Shown here: positions 8,002 through 18,279 of the stretch, piece after piece
How the letters are laid out: each line of letters opens with the position of its first letter
Position numbering within the stretch: the first letter of the stretch is position 1
Assembly (NCBI RefSeq): GCF_003121925.1
Contig: NZ_QEWR01000002.1
Span: 930,001 to 994,000, forward strand
Direction of reading: 5' to 3'
DNA from: Ignatzschineria indica
Lineage (GTDB): Bacteria; Pseudomonadota; Gammaproteobacteria; Cardiobacteriales; Wohlfahrtiimonadaceae
DNA: 64,000 nucleotides
Position numbers and translations under genes: made by a program
Notes under the pieces: model-generated
What the model was told of the DNA's origin: nothing
Database searches by the model: none
The model's input: the letters and a program-made list of their open reading frames with translations, nothing else

Positions 8002-10761
8002 ATGAAACAGAGCTATCAACCAGAACAGATTGAAAAAAAATGGTACCAATTTTGGGAAGAGAACAACCTCTTTAAAGCAAATGGCGATCAGACAAAAGAT
8101 CCCTACTGTATTGTCATTCCCCCACCGAATATTACCGGCAGCCTCCATATGGGGCATGCATTCCAAGATACGATCATGGATCTTCTAATCCGTTATAACC
8201 GGATGCTTGGCAAAAATACCCTTTGGCAGCCGGGAACGGATCATGCCGGAATCGCTACTCAAATGGTGGTTGAACGCCAATTAAATGGTAAAGGACAAAC
8301 ACGCCACGATCTTGGTCGTGATGCTTTTATTGAGAAGATCTGGCAATGGAAAGAGGAATCAGGCGGCAATATCACCCAACAGCTTCGCCGCATGGGAGCA
8401 AGCCCTGATTGGAGCCGTGAGCGTTTTACTATGGATAAAGGGCTCTCTGATGCGGTACAGAAGGTCTTTATTGAGCTCTATAAAGAGGGATTGATCTATC
8501 GCGGTAAGCGTCTTGTCAACTGGGATCCTATCCTCAAAACGGCCGTTTCTGATATCGAGGTGGAATCGAAAGAAGAAGAGAGCTCAATGTGGCATCTTCG
8601 CTACCCTATTGCCGGCACTGATGAATATATCGTTGTTGCAACCACTCGCCCTGAGACGATGTTAGGCGATAGCGCTGTTGCTGTTCATCCTGAAGATGAG
8701 CGTTATGCAAAATATATCGGTAAAATGATCGATCTCCCCTTCTGTGATCGTCAAATTCCGATTATTGCCGATGATTATGTCGATCCTGAATTTGGTACAG
8801 GGTGTGTCAAGATTACCCCGGCACACGACTTTAATGACTATGAGATGGGGGTTCGTCATCAATTACCGATGATCAATATCTTCACCGATGATGCAGCAAT
8901 TAATGATGAGATGCCGAAAGCTTATCGCGGGTTAGATCGCTTCGATGCTCGTAAAAAGATTATTGCTGATTTTGAAGAGGCAGGACTCTTAGAAAAAATT
9001 GAACCCCATAAGCTGATGATCCCTCGCTGTGATCGTACCAATCAGATTGTTGAGCCCTACCTAACTGACCAATGGTTTGTCGATGCAAAAACATTAGCAA
9101 AACCTGCCATTGAAGCTGTTAAAAATAAGGATATTAAATTTATTCCTCAAAACTGGGAAAACACCTACTTTGAATGGATGAATAATATTCAAGATTGGTG
9201 TATCTCGCGTCAACTCTGGTGGGGGCATCGTATCCCTGCTTGGTATGATGATGCCGGTAATATCTATGTGGGCAAAGATGAAGCGACTATCCGTGAAGAG
9301 TATCAACTCGATCAGTCGGTTCAACTACGCCAAGATGAAGATGTATTAGATACTTGGTTCTCCTCTGCACTCTGGCCCTTCTCTACATTAGGATGGCCCG
9401 ATCAGACTGAAGAGCTCAAAACCTTCTACCCTACTTCTGTTCTTGTAACGGGTTTTGATATTATCTTCTTCTGGGTTGCTCGAATGATTATGTTTGGGCT
9501 CCACTTTATGAAAGAGATTCCTTTTAAAGAGGTCTACTTCCATGGTTTAGTCCGTGACCAAGATGGTCAAAAGATGAGTAAGTCACGCGGAAATGTTCTT
9601 GATCCGATCGACTTAATTGATGGTATTGATCTTGAATCCCTGGTTGCTAAACGCACAACAGGCCTTATGCAACCACAGATGGCTCCAAGAATTGAAGAAG
9701 ATACTCGTCGCCACTTCCCCAATGGTATTAAAGCCTTTGGGACCGATGCGCTTCGCTTCACCTTTACCTCACTTGCAACCAATGGTCGCGATATCATCTT
9801 TGATGTTGGCCGTATTGAAGGATATTCAAACTTCTGTAATAAGATCTGGAATGCTTCTCGCTTCGTCTTTATGAATGCAGAAGGTGAAGAGGTCCGCAAA
9901 GATGAGAGTAAACTCTCCCATATCGACCGCTGGATCAACTCTCGCTTAAGCGCGATGATTAGTGAGGTAAAACGCCATATTGAAGGATATCGTTTCGATT
10001 TGGCAACACAAGCGATCTACGATTTTACATGGCATGAGTTCTGTGACTGGTACCTTGAATTGACAAAACCAATTCTCAATGGTGATCACTACAGCAATGA
10101 AGAGAAAGCAGCAACTCGCTATAACCTACTCTCGGTATTAGATGCGCTTCTCAAGACGCTTCATCCCTTTATGCCCTATATTAGTGAAGAGATTTGGCAG
10201 AAGTTGACAGAGATTGAGCCGAGCTTCAAAGAGAAAGTGAGCATCTCCGTGATGCCATTCCCAGAGGCCAAAGAGCGAGATCTTAAGCTTGAAGCAGAGA
10301 TTGAGTGGTTACAAAATGTTCTCTTAGCGGTTCGCCGAATTCGAGGTGAGATGAATATCTCTCCAAGCAAAGCATTAGATGTTCTCTATGAGAATGCCTC
10401 TGAACAAGATATTGCAAATATTAAGAAAAATATGCCCTTCTTTGAGCGAATGGGACGCCTCTCTAGTATGACGCAGGTAGAGGGTGATGCACCAGAATCA
10501 GCAATTGCCGTCATTGGAAAAATGCGCCTGCTGATTCCACTTGCTGGATTAATTGATAAAGAGCAAGAGCTCAATCGCCTCAATAGAGAGATTGGCAAAA
10601 TTGAGCCCTTAATCACGGCGCTGAGCAAGAAATTAGCCAACCCTGGCTTTACAGAGAAAGCACCTGTTGCTGTTGTCGAAGGGGAGCGCGCTAAATTACT
10701 CGATGCCGAAAATCAATTACAAGAGCTCAAAGCACAATTAGAGAAGATTAAAGCACTCTAA
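8002..10761 (+). CDS. valS: Valine--tRNA ligase
   Basis: ValS charges tRNA-Val in the cytoplasm. The 919-residue protein is a full-length class Ia synthetase: [13 protein letters not shown] with the HIGH-type motif HMGH at 49-52, the CP1 editing domain ([17 protein letters not shown] near residue 215), the catalytic KMSKS at 524-528, the anticodon-binding helical domain, and a C-terminal coiled coil rich in Glu, Lys and Leu (about 850-919). It is transcribed alone, with a terminator about 75 bp after the stop. Confidence 0.98.
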   Translation: MKQSYQPEQIEKKWYQFWEENNLFKANGDQTKDPYCIVIPPPNITGSLHMGHAFQDTIMDLLIRYNRMLGKNTLWQPGTDHAGIATQMVVERQLNGKGQTRHDLGRDAFIEKIWQWKEESGGNITQQLRRMGASPDWSRERFTMDKGLSDAVQKVFIELYKEGLIYRGKRLVNWDPILKTAVSDIEVESKEEESSMWHLRYPIAGTDEYIVVATTRPETMLGDSAVAVHPEDERYAKYIGKMIDLPFCDRQIPIIADDYVDPEFGTGCVKITPAHDFNDYEMGVRHQLPMINIFTDDAAINDEMPKAYRGLDRFDARKKIIADFEEAGLLEKIEPHKLMIPRCDRTNQIVEPYLTDQWFVDAKTLAKPAIEAVKNKDIKFIPQNWENTYFEWMNNIQDWCISRQLWWGHRIPAWYDDAGNIYVGKDEATIREEYQLDQSVQLRQDEDVLDTWFSSALWPFSTLGWPDQTEELKTFYPTSVLVTGFDIIFFWVARMIMFGLHFMKEIPFKEVYFHGLVRDQDGQKMSKSRGNVLDPIDLIDGIDLESLVAKRTTGLMQPQMAPRIEEDTRRHFPNGIKAFGTDALRFTFTSLATNGRDIIFDVGRIEGYSNFCNKIWNASRFVFMNAEGEEVRKDESKLSHIDRWINSRLSAMISEVKRHIEGYRFDLATQAIYDFTWHEFCDWYLELTKPILNGDHYSNEEKAATRYNLLSVLDALLKTLHPFMPYISEEIWQKLTEIEPSFKEKVSISVMPFPEAKERDLKLEAEIEWLQNVLLAVRRIRGEMNISPSKALDVLYENASEQDIANIKKNMPFFERMGRLSSMTQVEGDAPESAIAVIGKMRLLIPLAGLIDKEQELNRLNREIGKIEPLITALSKKLANPGFTEKAPVAVVEGERAKLLDAENQLQELKAQLEKIKAL

Positions 10762-10833
10762 TCATCACTCATCTATCGATCACTCTATATTGAGTGTTCT
10801 ATTGAAGTCGTGATTAGCCGAGCATAAAAGAGA

Positions 10834-10864
10834 AGAGTAACCGATTAAGGTTGCTCTTTTTTTA
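10834..10864 (+). terminator. Rho-independent terminator after valS
   Basis: AGAGTAACC (10834-10842) pairs with GGTTGCTCT (10849-10857), with one G-U pair and a 6-nt loop. An uninterrupted T-tract follows. Confidence 0.9.
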
Positions 10865-10925
10865 TGGATCATCTACTCTAAAATCTCTTTAAATACTCTT
10901 TAAAGAATATTTAACCCCTGCTCAA

Positions 10926-10985
10926 ATAGGGCTTAAATAGGCTTAAATAAGGATTAAATAGAATTTAAACAGAATTAAAATAAGA
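10926..10985. repeat. Imperfect 10-11 bp tandem repeat, about six units
   Basis: Units resembling ATAGGCTTAA are repeated with single-base length differences. The array is degenerate compared with others in the window. Confidence 0.6.
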
Positions 10986-11110
10986 TTGACTTAACGTTAA
11001 GATCAATTCACCACTCCCTTTGAAGCGCAATTTTTTCTAGACTCATCATCCTAAAAATAATATTCTAGAGAGTCTTTTTGCCATCAATATATAAAGCGTA
11101 AGGAGGAACC

Positions 11111-12520
11111 ATGAGCTTTATTAACTGGCTAATCGGTCCATTAAATGATTTTATCTGGTCCTATGTTTTAGTCGCCTTTCTTCTGATCCTTGGGATCTAC
11201 TTCACCATCAAAACCCGCTTTATCCAGATTCGCCTCTTTAAAGAGATGTTTCGATTAACGGTGGAAAAGAATCCTGGAAATAATGGCGTTTCTGCATTCC
11301 AAGCCTTCACAATCAGTGCGGCAAGTCGCGTTGGAACAGGCAATATTGCCGGCGTTGCTTTAGCAATTGCCATCGGTGGACCGGGCGCCGTCTTCTGGAT
11401 GTGGATCATTGCGCTTATCGGCATGTCTACTGCGTTTATCGAATCCACCTTAGCACAGGTCTATAAAGTTAAAGATGGTGATAACTTTCGTGGAGGACCG
11501 GCATATTACATGAAGAAAGCGCTAGGTTGGGAAAAGCTAGGGATTATCTTCGCTATTCTTCTAACCGTTACTTTTGGCTTTATCTTTAACTCTGTCCAAT
11601 CAAATACTATTGCACAATCATTTAGTGCCGTTTTTGGTATCGATACTATTGCCATTGGCGCACTTTTAGTGATCGCTACCGGCGCAATTATCTTTGGTGG
11701 GATTCGCCGCGTTGTCCATTTTACACAGATCTGCGTGCCGATTATGGCGCTCTTTTATGTAGGAATTGCCCTCTATGTTGTAGCTACCAATATTGATCAA
11801 GTGCCAGAGATGTTTATGTTAATCATCAATAGCGCCTTTGGACTCAAAGAGTTTGCTGGGGGTGGTTTAGGCGTTGCGATTATGCAAGGGGCTCGTCGCG
11901 GACTCTTCTCAAATGAAGCAGGAATGGGATCTGTTCCTAATGCAGCAGCAACCGCAAATGTCTCCCACCCTGCAAAACAGGGATTAGTACAGAGCCTTGG
12001 CGTCTTCTTCGATACCATTGTTGTCTGTTCCGCTACTGCCTTTATTATCCTCCTCTCGGGCCTCTATATTGGCGAAAATGGGGGAAATGGTGTCGTATTA
12101 ACACAAAACTCCCTCGCGCAACAGGTTGGTGATTGGGCACAATACTTTGTCGCTCTCGCAATTCTCTTCTTTGCCTTTAGTTCTATTATTGGTAATTACT
12201 ACTATGGAGAGACCAATATTGAATTTATCAAAAATAGTTCCACAGCTCTACTCTTCTATCGTCTCTTAGTATTAGCGATGGTGATGTTTGGTGCTGTGAT
12301 GAGCATGGGCGTTGTCTGGAGCTTAGCAGATCTCTTTATGGGCGCTATGACCATTATTAACCTTGTGGTGATCTCCATTCTCGGCAAAGTTGCATTCCAA
12401 GTCGCTAATGATTATTACCGTCAATTAAAAGAGAAGAAAAACCCCACATTCCGCGCAGAAGATATTCCCGGGCTAAAAGGTGCTGAGTGTTGGGAATCCT
12501 CTATGGAAGAGCAAAAATAA
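11111..12520 (+). CDS. Sodium/alanine symporter, AGCS family
   Basis: AGCS proteins import alanine, and sometimes glycine, with sodium or protons across the inner membrane. The 469-residue protein is strongly hydrophobic with around ten membrane segments. It carries the family signature GVSAFQAFTISAASRVGTGN (residues about 59-78), where the GTGN segment contributes to substrate and ion binding, and the later NEAGMGSVPNAAATA motif. The start has an excellent ribosome site (AAGGAGG). Whether the substrate is alanine or glycine cannot be told, so no symbol is given. The gene is transcribed alone and ends in a convergent terminator shared with guaA. Confidence 0.92.
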   Translation: MSFINWLIGPLNDFIWSYVLVAFLLILGIYFTIKTRFIQIRLFKEMFRLTVEKNPGNNGVSAFQAFTISAASRVGTGNIAGVALAIAIGGPGAVFWMWIIALIGMSTAFIESTLAQVYKVKDGDNFRGGPAYYMKKALGWEKLGIIFAILLTVTFGFIFNSVQSNTIAQSFSAVFGIDTIAIGALLVIATGAIIFGGIRRVVHFTQICVPIMALFYVGIALYVVATNIDQVPEMFMLIINSAFGLKEFAGGGLGVAIMQGARRGLFSNEAGMGSVPNAAATANVSHPAKQGLVQSLGVFFDTIVVCSATAFIILLSGLYIGENGGNGVVLTQNSLAQQVGDWAQYFVALAILFFAFSSIIGNYYYGETNIEFIKNSSTALLFYRLLVLAMVMFGAVMSMGVVWSLADLFMGAMTIINLVVISILGKVAFQVANDYYRQLKEKKNPTFRAEDIPGLKGAECWESSMEEQK

Positions 12521-12536
12521 TCATTAAAACCCAATA

Positions 12537-12556
12537 TTAAATCTGTACAGATTTAA
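12537..12556. repeat. 20-bp perfect palindrome
   Basis: TTAAATCTGT is followed directly by its reverse complement ACAGATTTAA, 16 bp after the symporter stop and before the terminator. Having no spacer, it is more likely a protein-binding site or cruciform than an RNA hairpin. Confidence 0.8.
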
Positions 12557-12579
12557 ATTGGTACATATTCAAGCAACAC

Positions 12580-12616
12580 AAAAAGAGGAAGTGAATGATC
12601 ACTTCCTCTCTTTTTA
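12580..12616. terminator. Bidirectional terminator between alsT-type gene and guaA
   Basis: AGAGGAAGTGA (12584-12594) and TCACTTCCTCT (12599-12609) form an 11-bp perfect stem with a 4-nt loop. T residues flank it on both strands, so it can serve the + strand symporter and the - strand guaA. Confidence 0.88.
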
Positions 12617-12692
12617 TCTTATAAACAGGTTCATAATATCCTGTTTTATCTATTTTTTATCTATTGTTGACTACTCTTCATCATCCATCATT

Positions 12693-14222
12693 CTACTCCC
12701 ACTCGACAGTTGCAGGTGGCTTACTGGTAATATCGTAAACAACCCGATTAATATGCTTCACCTCATTGACCATGCGTACAGAGATCTTCTGCAAAACATC
12801 CCATGGAATTCGCGCAAAGTCTGCCGTCATCCCATCAATTGAGGTAATCGCACGGATAGCAATCGTATAGTCATAAGTTCGAGAATCGCCCATCACGCCG
12901 ACACTCTTTAATCCTGTAAGCACCGTAAAGTATTGCCAAATATCCCCTTCAAGGCCGGCAAGCTTAATCTCTTCTCGTAAAATCGCATCGCTTTCACGAA
13001 CGATCTCTAATTTCTCTTCAGTGATCTCACCTAAGATACGAATCCCTAAACCAGGACCGGGGAAAGGTTGGCGCCAAACAAGCTCATGAGGCATTCCCAA
13101 CTCCAATCCTAAAGCTCGCACCTCATCCTTAAAGAGTGTCTTTAAAGGTTCGATCAATTGGAACTTCATATCTTCTGGCAATCCGCCGACATTGTGATGC
13201 GATTTAATTGTTTCTGCCGTATCGGTACCACTCTCAATAATATCGGTATAGAGTGTTCCCTGTGCCAGGAAATCGATATCTTGTAGCTTTTTCGCCTCAT
13301 CATCGAAGAGATAGATAAACTCATTACCAATAATCTTCCGCTTCTCTTCAGGATCTGAGACCCCTTTTAACTTCTCAAGGAAGCGATCTTTAGCATCAAC
13401 ACGGATAATATTGAGTCCAAACTTACCACCAAGACTCTCCATCACCTGATCTCCTTCCCCTTTACGAAGAAGTCCATGATCAACAAAGATACAGGTTAAT
13501 TGATCTCCAATCGCGCGCTGTAGAAGAACACCGACAACACTTGAGTCAACACCCCCTGAAAGCGCTAAGAGAACCTTTTTATCACCAACTAATTCCCGAA
13601 CCTTTCTGATCTCTTGCTCGATAAAGTAATCCATATGCCAGCGATCAGAACAGCCACAAATATCATAGGCAAAGTTTCTTAATAGATCTGTTCCAAAAAC
13701 GGAGTGTTTCACTTCAGGATGAAATTGTACGCCGTAGAGGCGCTTTTCAGGATACTCCATTGCCGCAATAGGACAATCGCTACTCTCAGCGGTGACAGTA
13801 AATCCTTTTGGTACTTCTGTAACAAGATCTCCATGGCTCATCCAGACAGATTGTGTCTCCGGCAAGCCATCAAAGAGCATTGTCTCTTTAAGATCGACAT
13901 GAAGATAGGCTAAACCATATTCACGATTAGCCGCCTTCTCTACCTTACCCCCTAAAGTATGGGTCATCAACTGCATCCCATAGCAGATGCCCAATACAGG
14001 GATACCGAGGTGAAAGATCTCAGGATCGATTGAAAATGCATTGTCTGCATAAACGCTATTAGGGCCTCCTGAGAGGATAATTCCTGCCGGCGCCATCTCT
14101 TTGAGCTCTTTTGCTGAGATCTTATGCGAAATCAACTCCGAAAAGACCCCAATATCACGAATGCGTCGAGTAATGAGTTGATTATATTGACTGCCATAAT
14201 CTAATACGATGATCTTTTCCAT
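12693..14222 (-). CDS. guaA: GMP synthase (glutamine-hydrolysing)
   Basis: GuaA aminates XMP to GMP using glutamine and ATP. From the ATG at 14222 the protein has 509 residues: a class I glutamine amidotransferase domain with nucleophile Cys80 in GICYGMQ and the His-Glu pair in QFHPE, an ATP-pyrophosphatase domain with SGGVDSS, and the C-terminal dimerisation domain ending [10 protein letters not shown] prefer ATG 14222 to the in-frame TTG one codon upstream because AAGGAG lies 7 nt before it. guaB is not adjacent. Confidence 0.97.
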   Translation of the reverse strand: MEKIIVLDYGSQYNQLITRRIRDIGVFSELISHKISAKELKEMAPAGIILSGGPNSVYADNAFSIDPEIFHLGIPVLGICYGMQLMTHTLGGKVEKAANREYGLAYLHVDLKETMLFDGLPETQSVWMSHGDLVTEVPKGFTVTAESSDCPIAAMEYPEKRLYGVQFHPEVKHSVFGTDLLRNFAYDICGCSDRWHMDYFIEQEIRKVRELVGDKKVLLALSGGVDSSVVGVLLQRAIGDQLTCIFVDHGLLRKGEGDQVMESLGGKFGLNIIRVDAKDRFLEKLKGVSDPEEKRKIIGNEFIYLFDDEAKKLQDIDFLAQGTLYTDIIESGTDTAETIKSHHNVGGLPEDMKFQLIEPLKTLFKDEVRALGLELGMPHELVWRQPFPGPGLGIRILGEITEEKLEIVRESDAILREEIKLAGLEGDIWQYFTVLTGLKSVGVMGDSRTYDYTIAIRAITSIDGMTADFARIPWDVLQKISVRMVNEVKHINRVVYDITSKPPATVEWE

Positions 14223-14346
14223 CAAATTGCTCCTTAAAGCACCGGTTAAAATAGTAGTTTATATTATAACGAAACGAGAGGCACCATAGTTTATAAAAAT
14301 TTTTAAAGGCCTTTCACTTTGAGATAAAAAAAGATAAAGAGAGAGG

Positions 14347-14381
14347 CAAAAAATAAGAGACGATCTCTAAAGATCGCCTCT
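14347..14381 (-). terminator. Rho-independent terminator after the YdeP-type gene
   Basis: Arms 14356-14365 and 14372-14381 form a 10-bp stem (one G-U on the minus strand) with a 6-nt loop. On the minus strand a TTATTTTTT tract follows. Confidence 0.8.
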
Positions 14382-14424
14382 ATCAATGACTAGATCAATT
14401 GACTTAGTCAGTAGTTGTCCACTC

Positions 14425-14480
14425 AGTTACAAATATTGAGTTACAAATATTGAGTTATAAATATTGAACTATAAATATTA
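14425..14480. repeat. 14-bp tandem repeat, 4 copies, touching the 3' end of the YdeP-type gene
   Basis: AGTTACAAATATTG occurs exactly at 14425 and 14439, then with one change at 14453 and more at 14467. The array ends one base before the oxidoreductase stop codon (14482-14484). Confidence 0.92.
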
Positions 14481-14481
14481 A

Positions 14482-16767
14482 TTAACTACTCGCTAACTCA
14501 ATCACTATCGGAATATTTTTATAAACCGGTATACCTGACTGCTGATCCATACTTTCTAAAGCGACCAAGTTATTCGCCTCAGGGAAATAGGTTGCCACTG
14601 AACGATCGGCAATATCATAGATCACCACACGCAGATTATCTAAACGGCGCTCCGTTGGTTTTTTATCTCGATCAAGCGCAATAATATTAACTCGATCATC
14701 CGCTTTCACACCCTGCTTCTGCGCCTCTGCCTCACTAATAAAGAGAACATCACGCTGACCAAAGACGCCACGATAGCGATCATTAAGACCATAAATAGTC
14801 GTATTGTACTGATCATGACTTCTTAAGGTCGTTAAAGTTAACTCTGCATTTAAGAGTGAATCGGGATCTTCAATAATACCGTCAGAAGTCTTAAAGAAGT
14901 TAGCTTTACCACTCTTAGTAACCCACTTACGAATGGATGCGGGGTTTTGAAGATGGAAGCCCGCCGGCGCTTTAATACGTTCGTTGTAATCTTTAAAGTC
15001 AGGATAGACAAACTCAATATCATCACGAATCTTACTATAATCTGCCACTAATTCATCCCACTTCACTTTAGTGTTAGGAATAGCCGCTTTCGCAATACCG
15101 GCAACCACCGCACACTCTGAGAGAAGATCTGGACTAATCGGCTTAAGGATACCGCAAGAGGCTGTTACAAAGTTCATCGAATCCTCGATCGTTACGACTT
15201 GACGACCTGTCTCCTGCATATCGATCTCTGTACGCCCTAAAACAGGCAATAGATAGGTATTTTTAGAGGTTAAAAGATGGGATCGATTCATCTTCGTTGC
15301 GATATGGACCGCAAGATCAAGATTTTTCATCGCTTGATAGGTCTTATCATGATCAGGCATCGCTTCAGCGAAGTTCCCACCCATACCGATGAAAGCTTTC
15401 GATTGCCCTGAGTACATCGCCTCCACACTTGCAACGACCGCATGCCCCCACTTTGAAGGGGGTGTAAAGCCGTAACGTGCCTCTAACTTATCGAGCATCG
15501 CTTGACTCGGTTTTTCTGTAATACCGACTGTGCGATCTCCTTGCACATTTGAGTGCCCTCTTAAAGGTAAAATACCAGCGCCGGGACGCCCCATATTTCC
15601 TTTTAAGAGCAGAAGATTGACGAGCTGCTGGATATTTTGAGTCCCATGCTCATGCTGTGTAATCCCCATGCCGTAGCAGATAATCGTACGCTCGGCCTTG
15701 ATATAGAGCTCCGCAAACTCCTCGATCGCCTCTTTTGTTAATCCCGAAACCCGCGTAATATCTTCCCAAGAAGTATTTAGCACATCTTCACGAACCGCAT
15801 CATAACCCACAGTTTCATTCTCAATAAAGTCGAGATCTAAAATCGCCGGCTCACCTTTAGCGACAGCATCCTCATGACGCTCAATCACGATACGCATCAA
15901 ACCTTTCATCAATGCCACATCACCACCGACGCGAACATTATAGTAGTGCGATGCCAATTTTGTAGCATGATCCGTTAACATCTCTACCGGATTTTGTGGG
16001 TAGATAAAACGCTCAAGTCCTCGCTCTTTAAGCGGGTTTACAGCAACCAAAGTTGCACCTCTTTTTGAAAGTGCGCGATAAGTGCTCAAGATTCTTGGGT
16101 GATTCGTACCTGGATTATGACCGATATCGATCACTAGATCGACACTCTCGAAATCATCAAATGTAACTGTCGATTTCCCAACACCAATCGAAGCGCCTAA
16201 TCCAACACTTGTTGGCTCATGACACATATTAGAGCAATCGGGATAGTTATTCGTTCCATATTCACGCCCAAAGAGCTGATAGAGAAATGCTGCCTCATTT
16301 GAGGTTCTACCAGAGGTATAGAGCTCTAGTGTTGTGGGATCATCATAACTTTGGAGGATCTCTCCAATCTCTTTAAATGCCACATCCCATTCAATCGGCT
16401 GATAGGTATCAGTTGCGGCATCATACTTCATTGGATAGGTTAAACGACCTAAATCCTCTAATTCATGGGCACTCAATTTTGAGAGCTCTGTTACCGTCAT
16501 TTTAGAGAGCATCTCTGGCGTTAACTGTTTACGGGTTGCCTCCCAAGCAACAGCCTTCGCCCCATTTTCACAAACATCAAAGATGGGGGTTCTCTCTGGA
16601 TTTGGCCAAGCACAACCTGGACAATCAAACCCATCATGTTTATTCATCTTAAAGAGTGCTTTTGCATCTGCGCCTTCTCTCTCTTGCTCTGCAAGAATCT
16701 CCGTCACTGCTTTTAATGCACCCCAACCACCTGCTGGACCTTTATACTCTTCGATTTTCTTTTTCAT
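14482..16767 (-). CDS. YdeP/FdhF-family molybdopterin oxidoreductase, catalytic subunit
   Basis: This 761-residue cytoplasmic protein (no Tat or Sec signal) belongs to the YdeP branch of the bis-MGD oxidoreductases, sometimes annotated FdhF/YdeP. Visible features are the N-terminal CPGCAWPNP motif (cysteines at about 49 and 52), [15 protein letters not shown] and the cofactor-binding HNPGTNHPR segment, the [13 protein letters not shown] motif, and a C-terminal molydopterin-dinucleotide domain with [19 protein letters not shown]. The E. coli paralogue is linked to acid resistance, but its reaction is unknown. No fdhD, electron-transfer subunit or Mo-cofactor gene adjoins it. Substrate unknown. 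Confidence 0.88.
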   Translation of the reverse strand: MKKKIEEYKGPAGGWGALKAVTEILAEQEREGADAKALFKMNKHDGFDCPGCAWPNPERTPIFDVCENGAKAVAWEATRKQLTPEMLSKMTVTELSKLSAHELEDLGRLTYPMKYDAATDTYQPIEWDVAFKEIGEILQSYDDPTTLELYTSGRTSNEAAFLYQLFGREYGTNNYPDCSNMCHEPTSVGLGASIGVGKSTVTFDDFESVDLVIDIGHNPGTNHPRILSTYRALSKRGATLVAVNPLKERGLERFIYPQNPVEMLTDHATKLASHYYNVRVGGDVALMKGLMRIVIERHEDAVAKGEPAILDLDFIENETVGYDAVREDVLNTSWEDITRVSGLTKEAIEEFAELYIKAERTIICYGMGITQHEHGTQNIQQLVNLLLLKGNMGRPGAGILPLRGHSNVQGDRTVGITEKPSQAMLDKLEARYGFTPPSKWGHAVVASVEAMYSGQSKAFIGMGGNFAEAMPDHDKTYQAMKNLDLAVHIATKMNRSHLLTSKNTYLLPVLGRTEIDMQETGRQVVTIEDSMNFVTASCGILKPISPDLLSECAVVAGIAKAAIPNTKVKWDELVADYSKIRDDIEFVYPDFKDYNERIKAPAGFHLQNPASIRKWVTKSGKANFFKTSDGIIEDPDSLLNAELTLTTLRSHDQYNTTIYGLNDRYRGVFGQRDVLFISEAEAQKQGVKADDRVNIIALDRDKKPTERRLDNLRVVIYDIADRSVATYFPEANNLVALESMDQQSGIPVYKNIPIVIELASS

Positions 16768-17371
16768 ACTTTTCCCTTATTGCTCCCATCTCTATATCTC
16801 TTTCATCAGCAATACCCTGAGGTGACTGATCAACAGTGATCTATAGAACACAAAATATGAATCAAAAGCACTCCATCAACACAACAGATTTAATATAATA
16901 TGAAGACTATTCTCTATATCGTATTGATAGTAGCTACCTTATTGATCAATATAGCAAAAAAGAGGAAAATCCTCACTAAATTTTAATGTTTTTCACAATT
17001 TCTACAAAATATCTAATTAAATAGATAACTCAAATCAACAATTTACAATATCGTTATAAAAAAATTAAATAAAACAGAGACAAAACCAATGAAACTAATA
17101 GTGATAATGAAACTCTATAACAGGAGTTGATAATAGTTATAAATAAAAGATACAGATAATATTAATAAACAACAACTTAGAATAATATATAAATATAGCA
17201 GACATCAAAAAAACAAAAACGAAAATAAAAACGAAGATGGAAATGGGAATGGAAATGGAAATGGGAATGGGAATGGGAATGGGAATGGGAATGGGAATGG
17301 ACAAAGTATATTGATAATCGAAACCATCAATGAATATAAATCTTGAGGCATATGCCTCTCTCATCCTGATG
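16768..17371. other. 604-bp spacer with a hexanucleotide microsatellite
   Basis: The sequence is AT-rich without a credible gene. It contains the (ATGGRA) array at 17237-17296 and a short palindrome GAGGCATATGCCTC (17345-17358) next to the EamA stop. The only frame above 60 codons (17137-17364, minus) is a translation of the microsatellite. Confidence 0.7.
17237..17296. repeat. Hexanucleotide microsatellite, 10 units
   Basis: Ten consecutive ATGGRA hexamers are present, the last six being perfect ATGGGA (17261-17296). The flanking sequence on the left is A-rich and purine-only over about 30 bp. It lies in the spacer between the EamA gene and the YdeP-type gene. Confidence 0.95.
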
Positions 17372-18223
17372 CTAATTCTTCTTTTGAGAGACTAGAAAAA
17401 TGGCACCAATAATGAGAGTCGCACCAGCTAACATCGCTAAAGTCGGCTGTGAACCGAAGAGCCACCAAGCTGCTAAAATTGCATAAACAGGTTCAAGCGC
17501 TATGATCATACCGGCAATACGCGCCTCTAAAACAGCTAAACTCTTTACCAATAGATAGTGGGAAACCCCTGTACAAAAAATACCTAATAAGGCGAGATAG
17601 AATCCATTTAAGAGCGTCATCTCCTGAAATTGCATGAGAGTAAAAGGGAGAAGAAGTAGAACAACAATACCATTTTGCCAAAGAGCAATCTGAACAGCAT
17701 CGATTCCCTTTGTGCCTCGCTTATTCGTCACCACCAATAGCGCAAAAGCAAAGCCTGACAAGATCCCCCATAAGAGACCGATCGTTCCATCACTTGCAAA
17801 AGAGAAACTAGGAGTTACTAAAATGAGCCCGATTGTAGTCAAAAGTAACAACCACCACTCCCGAAGAGTCACTTGCTCTTTAAAAAGCAGATAATCGATC
17901 AGAGTAATAAAGGCGGGGAAAGTCGCAAATCCTAAAGTTGCAACCGCGACACCCCCAATCTTGACTGCAATAAAAAAAGTTAACCAGTGAATCGTTAAAA
18001 AGATGCCAGAGAGAAGGAGGATCCCCCACTCTTTAAGAGTAAATTGCCACTCAAGAGATCGCCCTTGCCATAAGAGGAGCAACCATAAACCTAAAACGGC
18101 AAAAGCGGCTCGCCCTAAAGTGATCATCTCCACGCTAGTGGTAATCAGTACCCCAAAAATCCCCGTCAGCCCAAAGAGTAATGCTGCAATATGCGCCATA
18201 CCCAACGCCCCTCTTCTCCCCAT
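17372..18223 (-). CDS. EamA-family (DMT superfamily) transporter
   Basis: This 283-residue inner-membrane protein has about ten hydrophobic segments arranged as two EamA repeats. The second half contains the recognisable GLLWGILSGFAFALLVVTNKR segment, and ALEPVYAILAAWWLFG lies near the C-terminus. Members export metabolites, often amino acids or nucleosides; substrate cannot be predicted. The start at 18223 has GGGAG just upstream; an alternative ATG lies eight codons downstream. It follows the AEC gene by about 55 bp on the same strand. Confidence 0.88.
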   Translation of the reverse strand: MGRRGALGMAHIAALLFGLTGIFGVLITTSVEMITLGRAAFAVLGLWLLLLWQGRSLEWQFTLKEWGILLLSGIFLTIHWLTFFIAVKIGGVAVATLGFATFPAFITLIDYLLFKEQVTLREWWLLLLTTIGLILVTPSFSFASDGTIGLLWGILSGFAFALLVVTNKRGTKGIDAVQIALWQNGIVVLLLLPFTLMQFQEMTLLNGFYLALLGIFCTGVSHYLLVKSLAVLEARIAGMIIALEPVYAILAAWWLFGSQPTLAMLAGATLIIGAIFLVSQKKN

Positions 18224-18279
18224 ATCTCCCTCCCCTAATGCTTATATTAATTATTGTGTTGATTTATTGTGTTGGTTTA

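Larger units (their letters stand above)
10762..11110. other. valS-alsT spacer
   Basis: No gene is seen. In order it contains the valS terminator, an imperfect 10-11 bp tandem repeat (about 10926-10985), a TTAACGTTAA palindrome at 10991-11000, and a 6-bp hairpin (AGACTC/GAGTCT) about 45 bp before the alsT ribosome site, followed by T residues. Confidence 0.7.

Noticed and set aside
12558-12842. 94-codon plus-strand frame
   Set aside because: It covers the terminator and the 3' end of guaA in the opposite direction and has no ribosome site.
14425-14480. Tandem repeats as a possible CRISPR array
   Set aside because: The units lie directly head to tail without unique spacers and are too short. 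No cas genes are present.
17345-17358. GAGGCATATGCCTC palindrome as a terminator
   Set aside because: The stem is only about 5 bp with a 4-nt loop and no T-tract follows on the minus strand.
17137-17364. 75-codon minus-strand frame rich in IPIPIP and FVFIF
   Set aside because: It is the translation of the hexanucleotide microsatellite and flanking low-complexity DNA, without a ribosome site or family resemblance.
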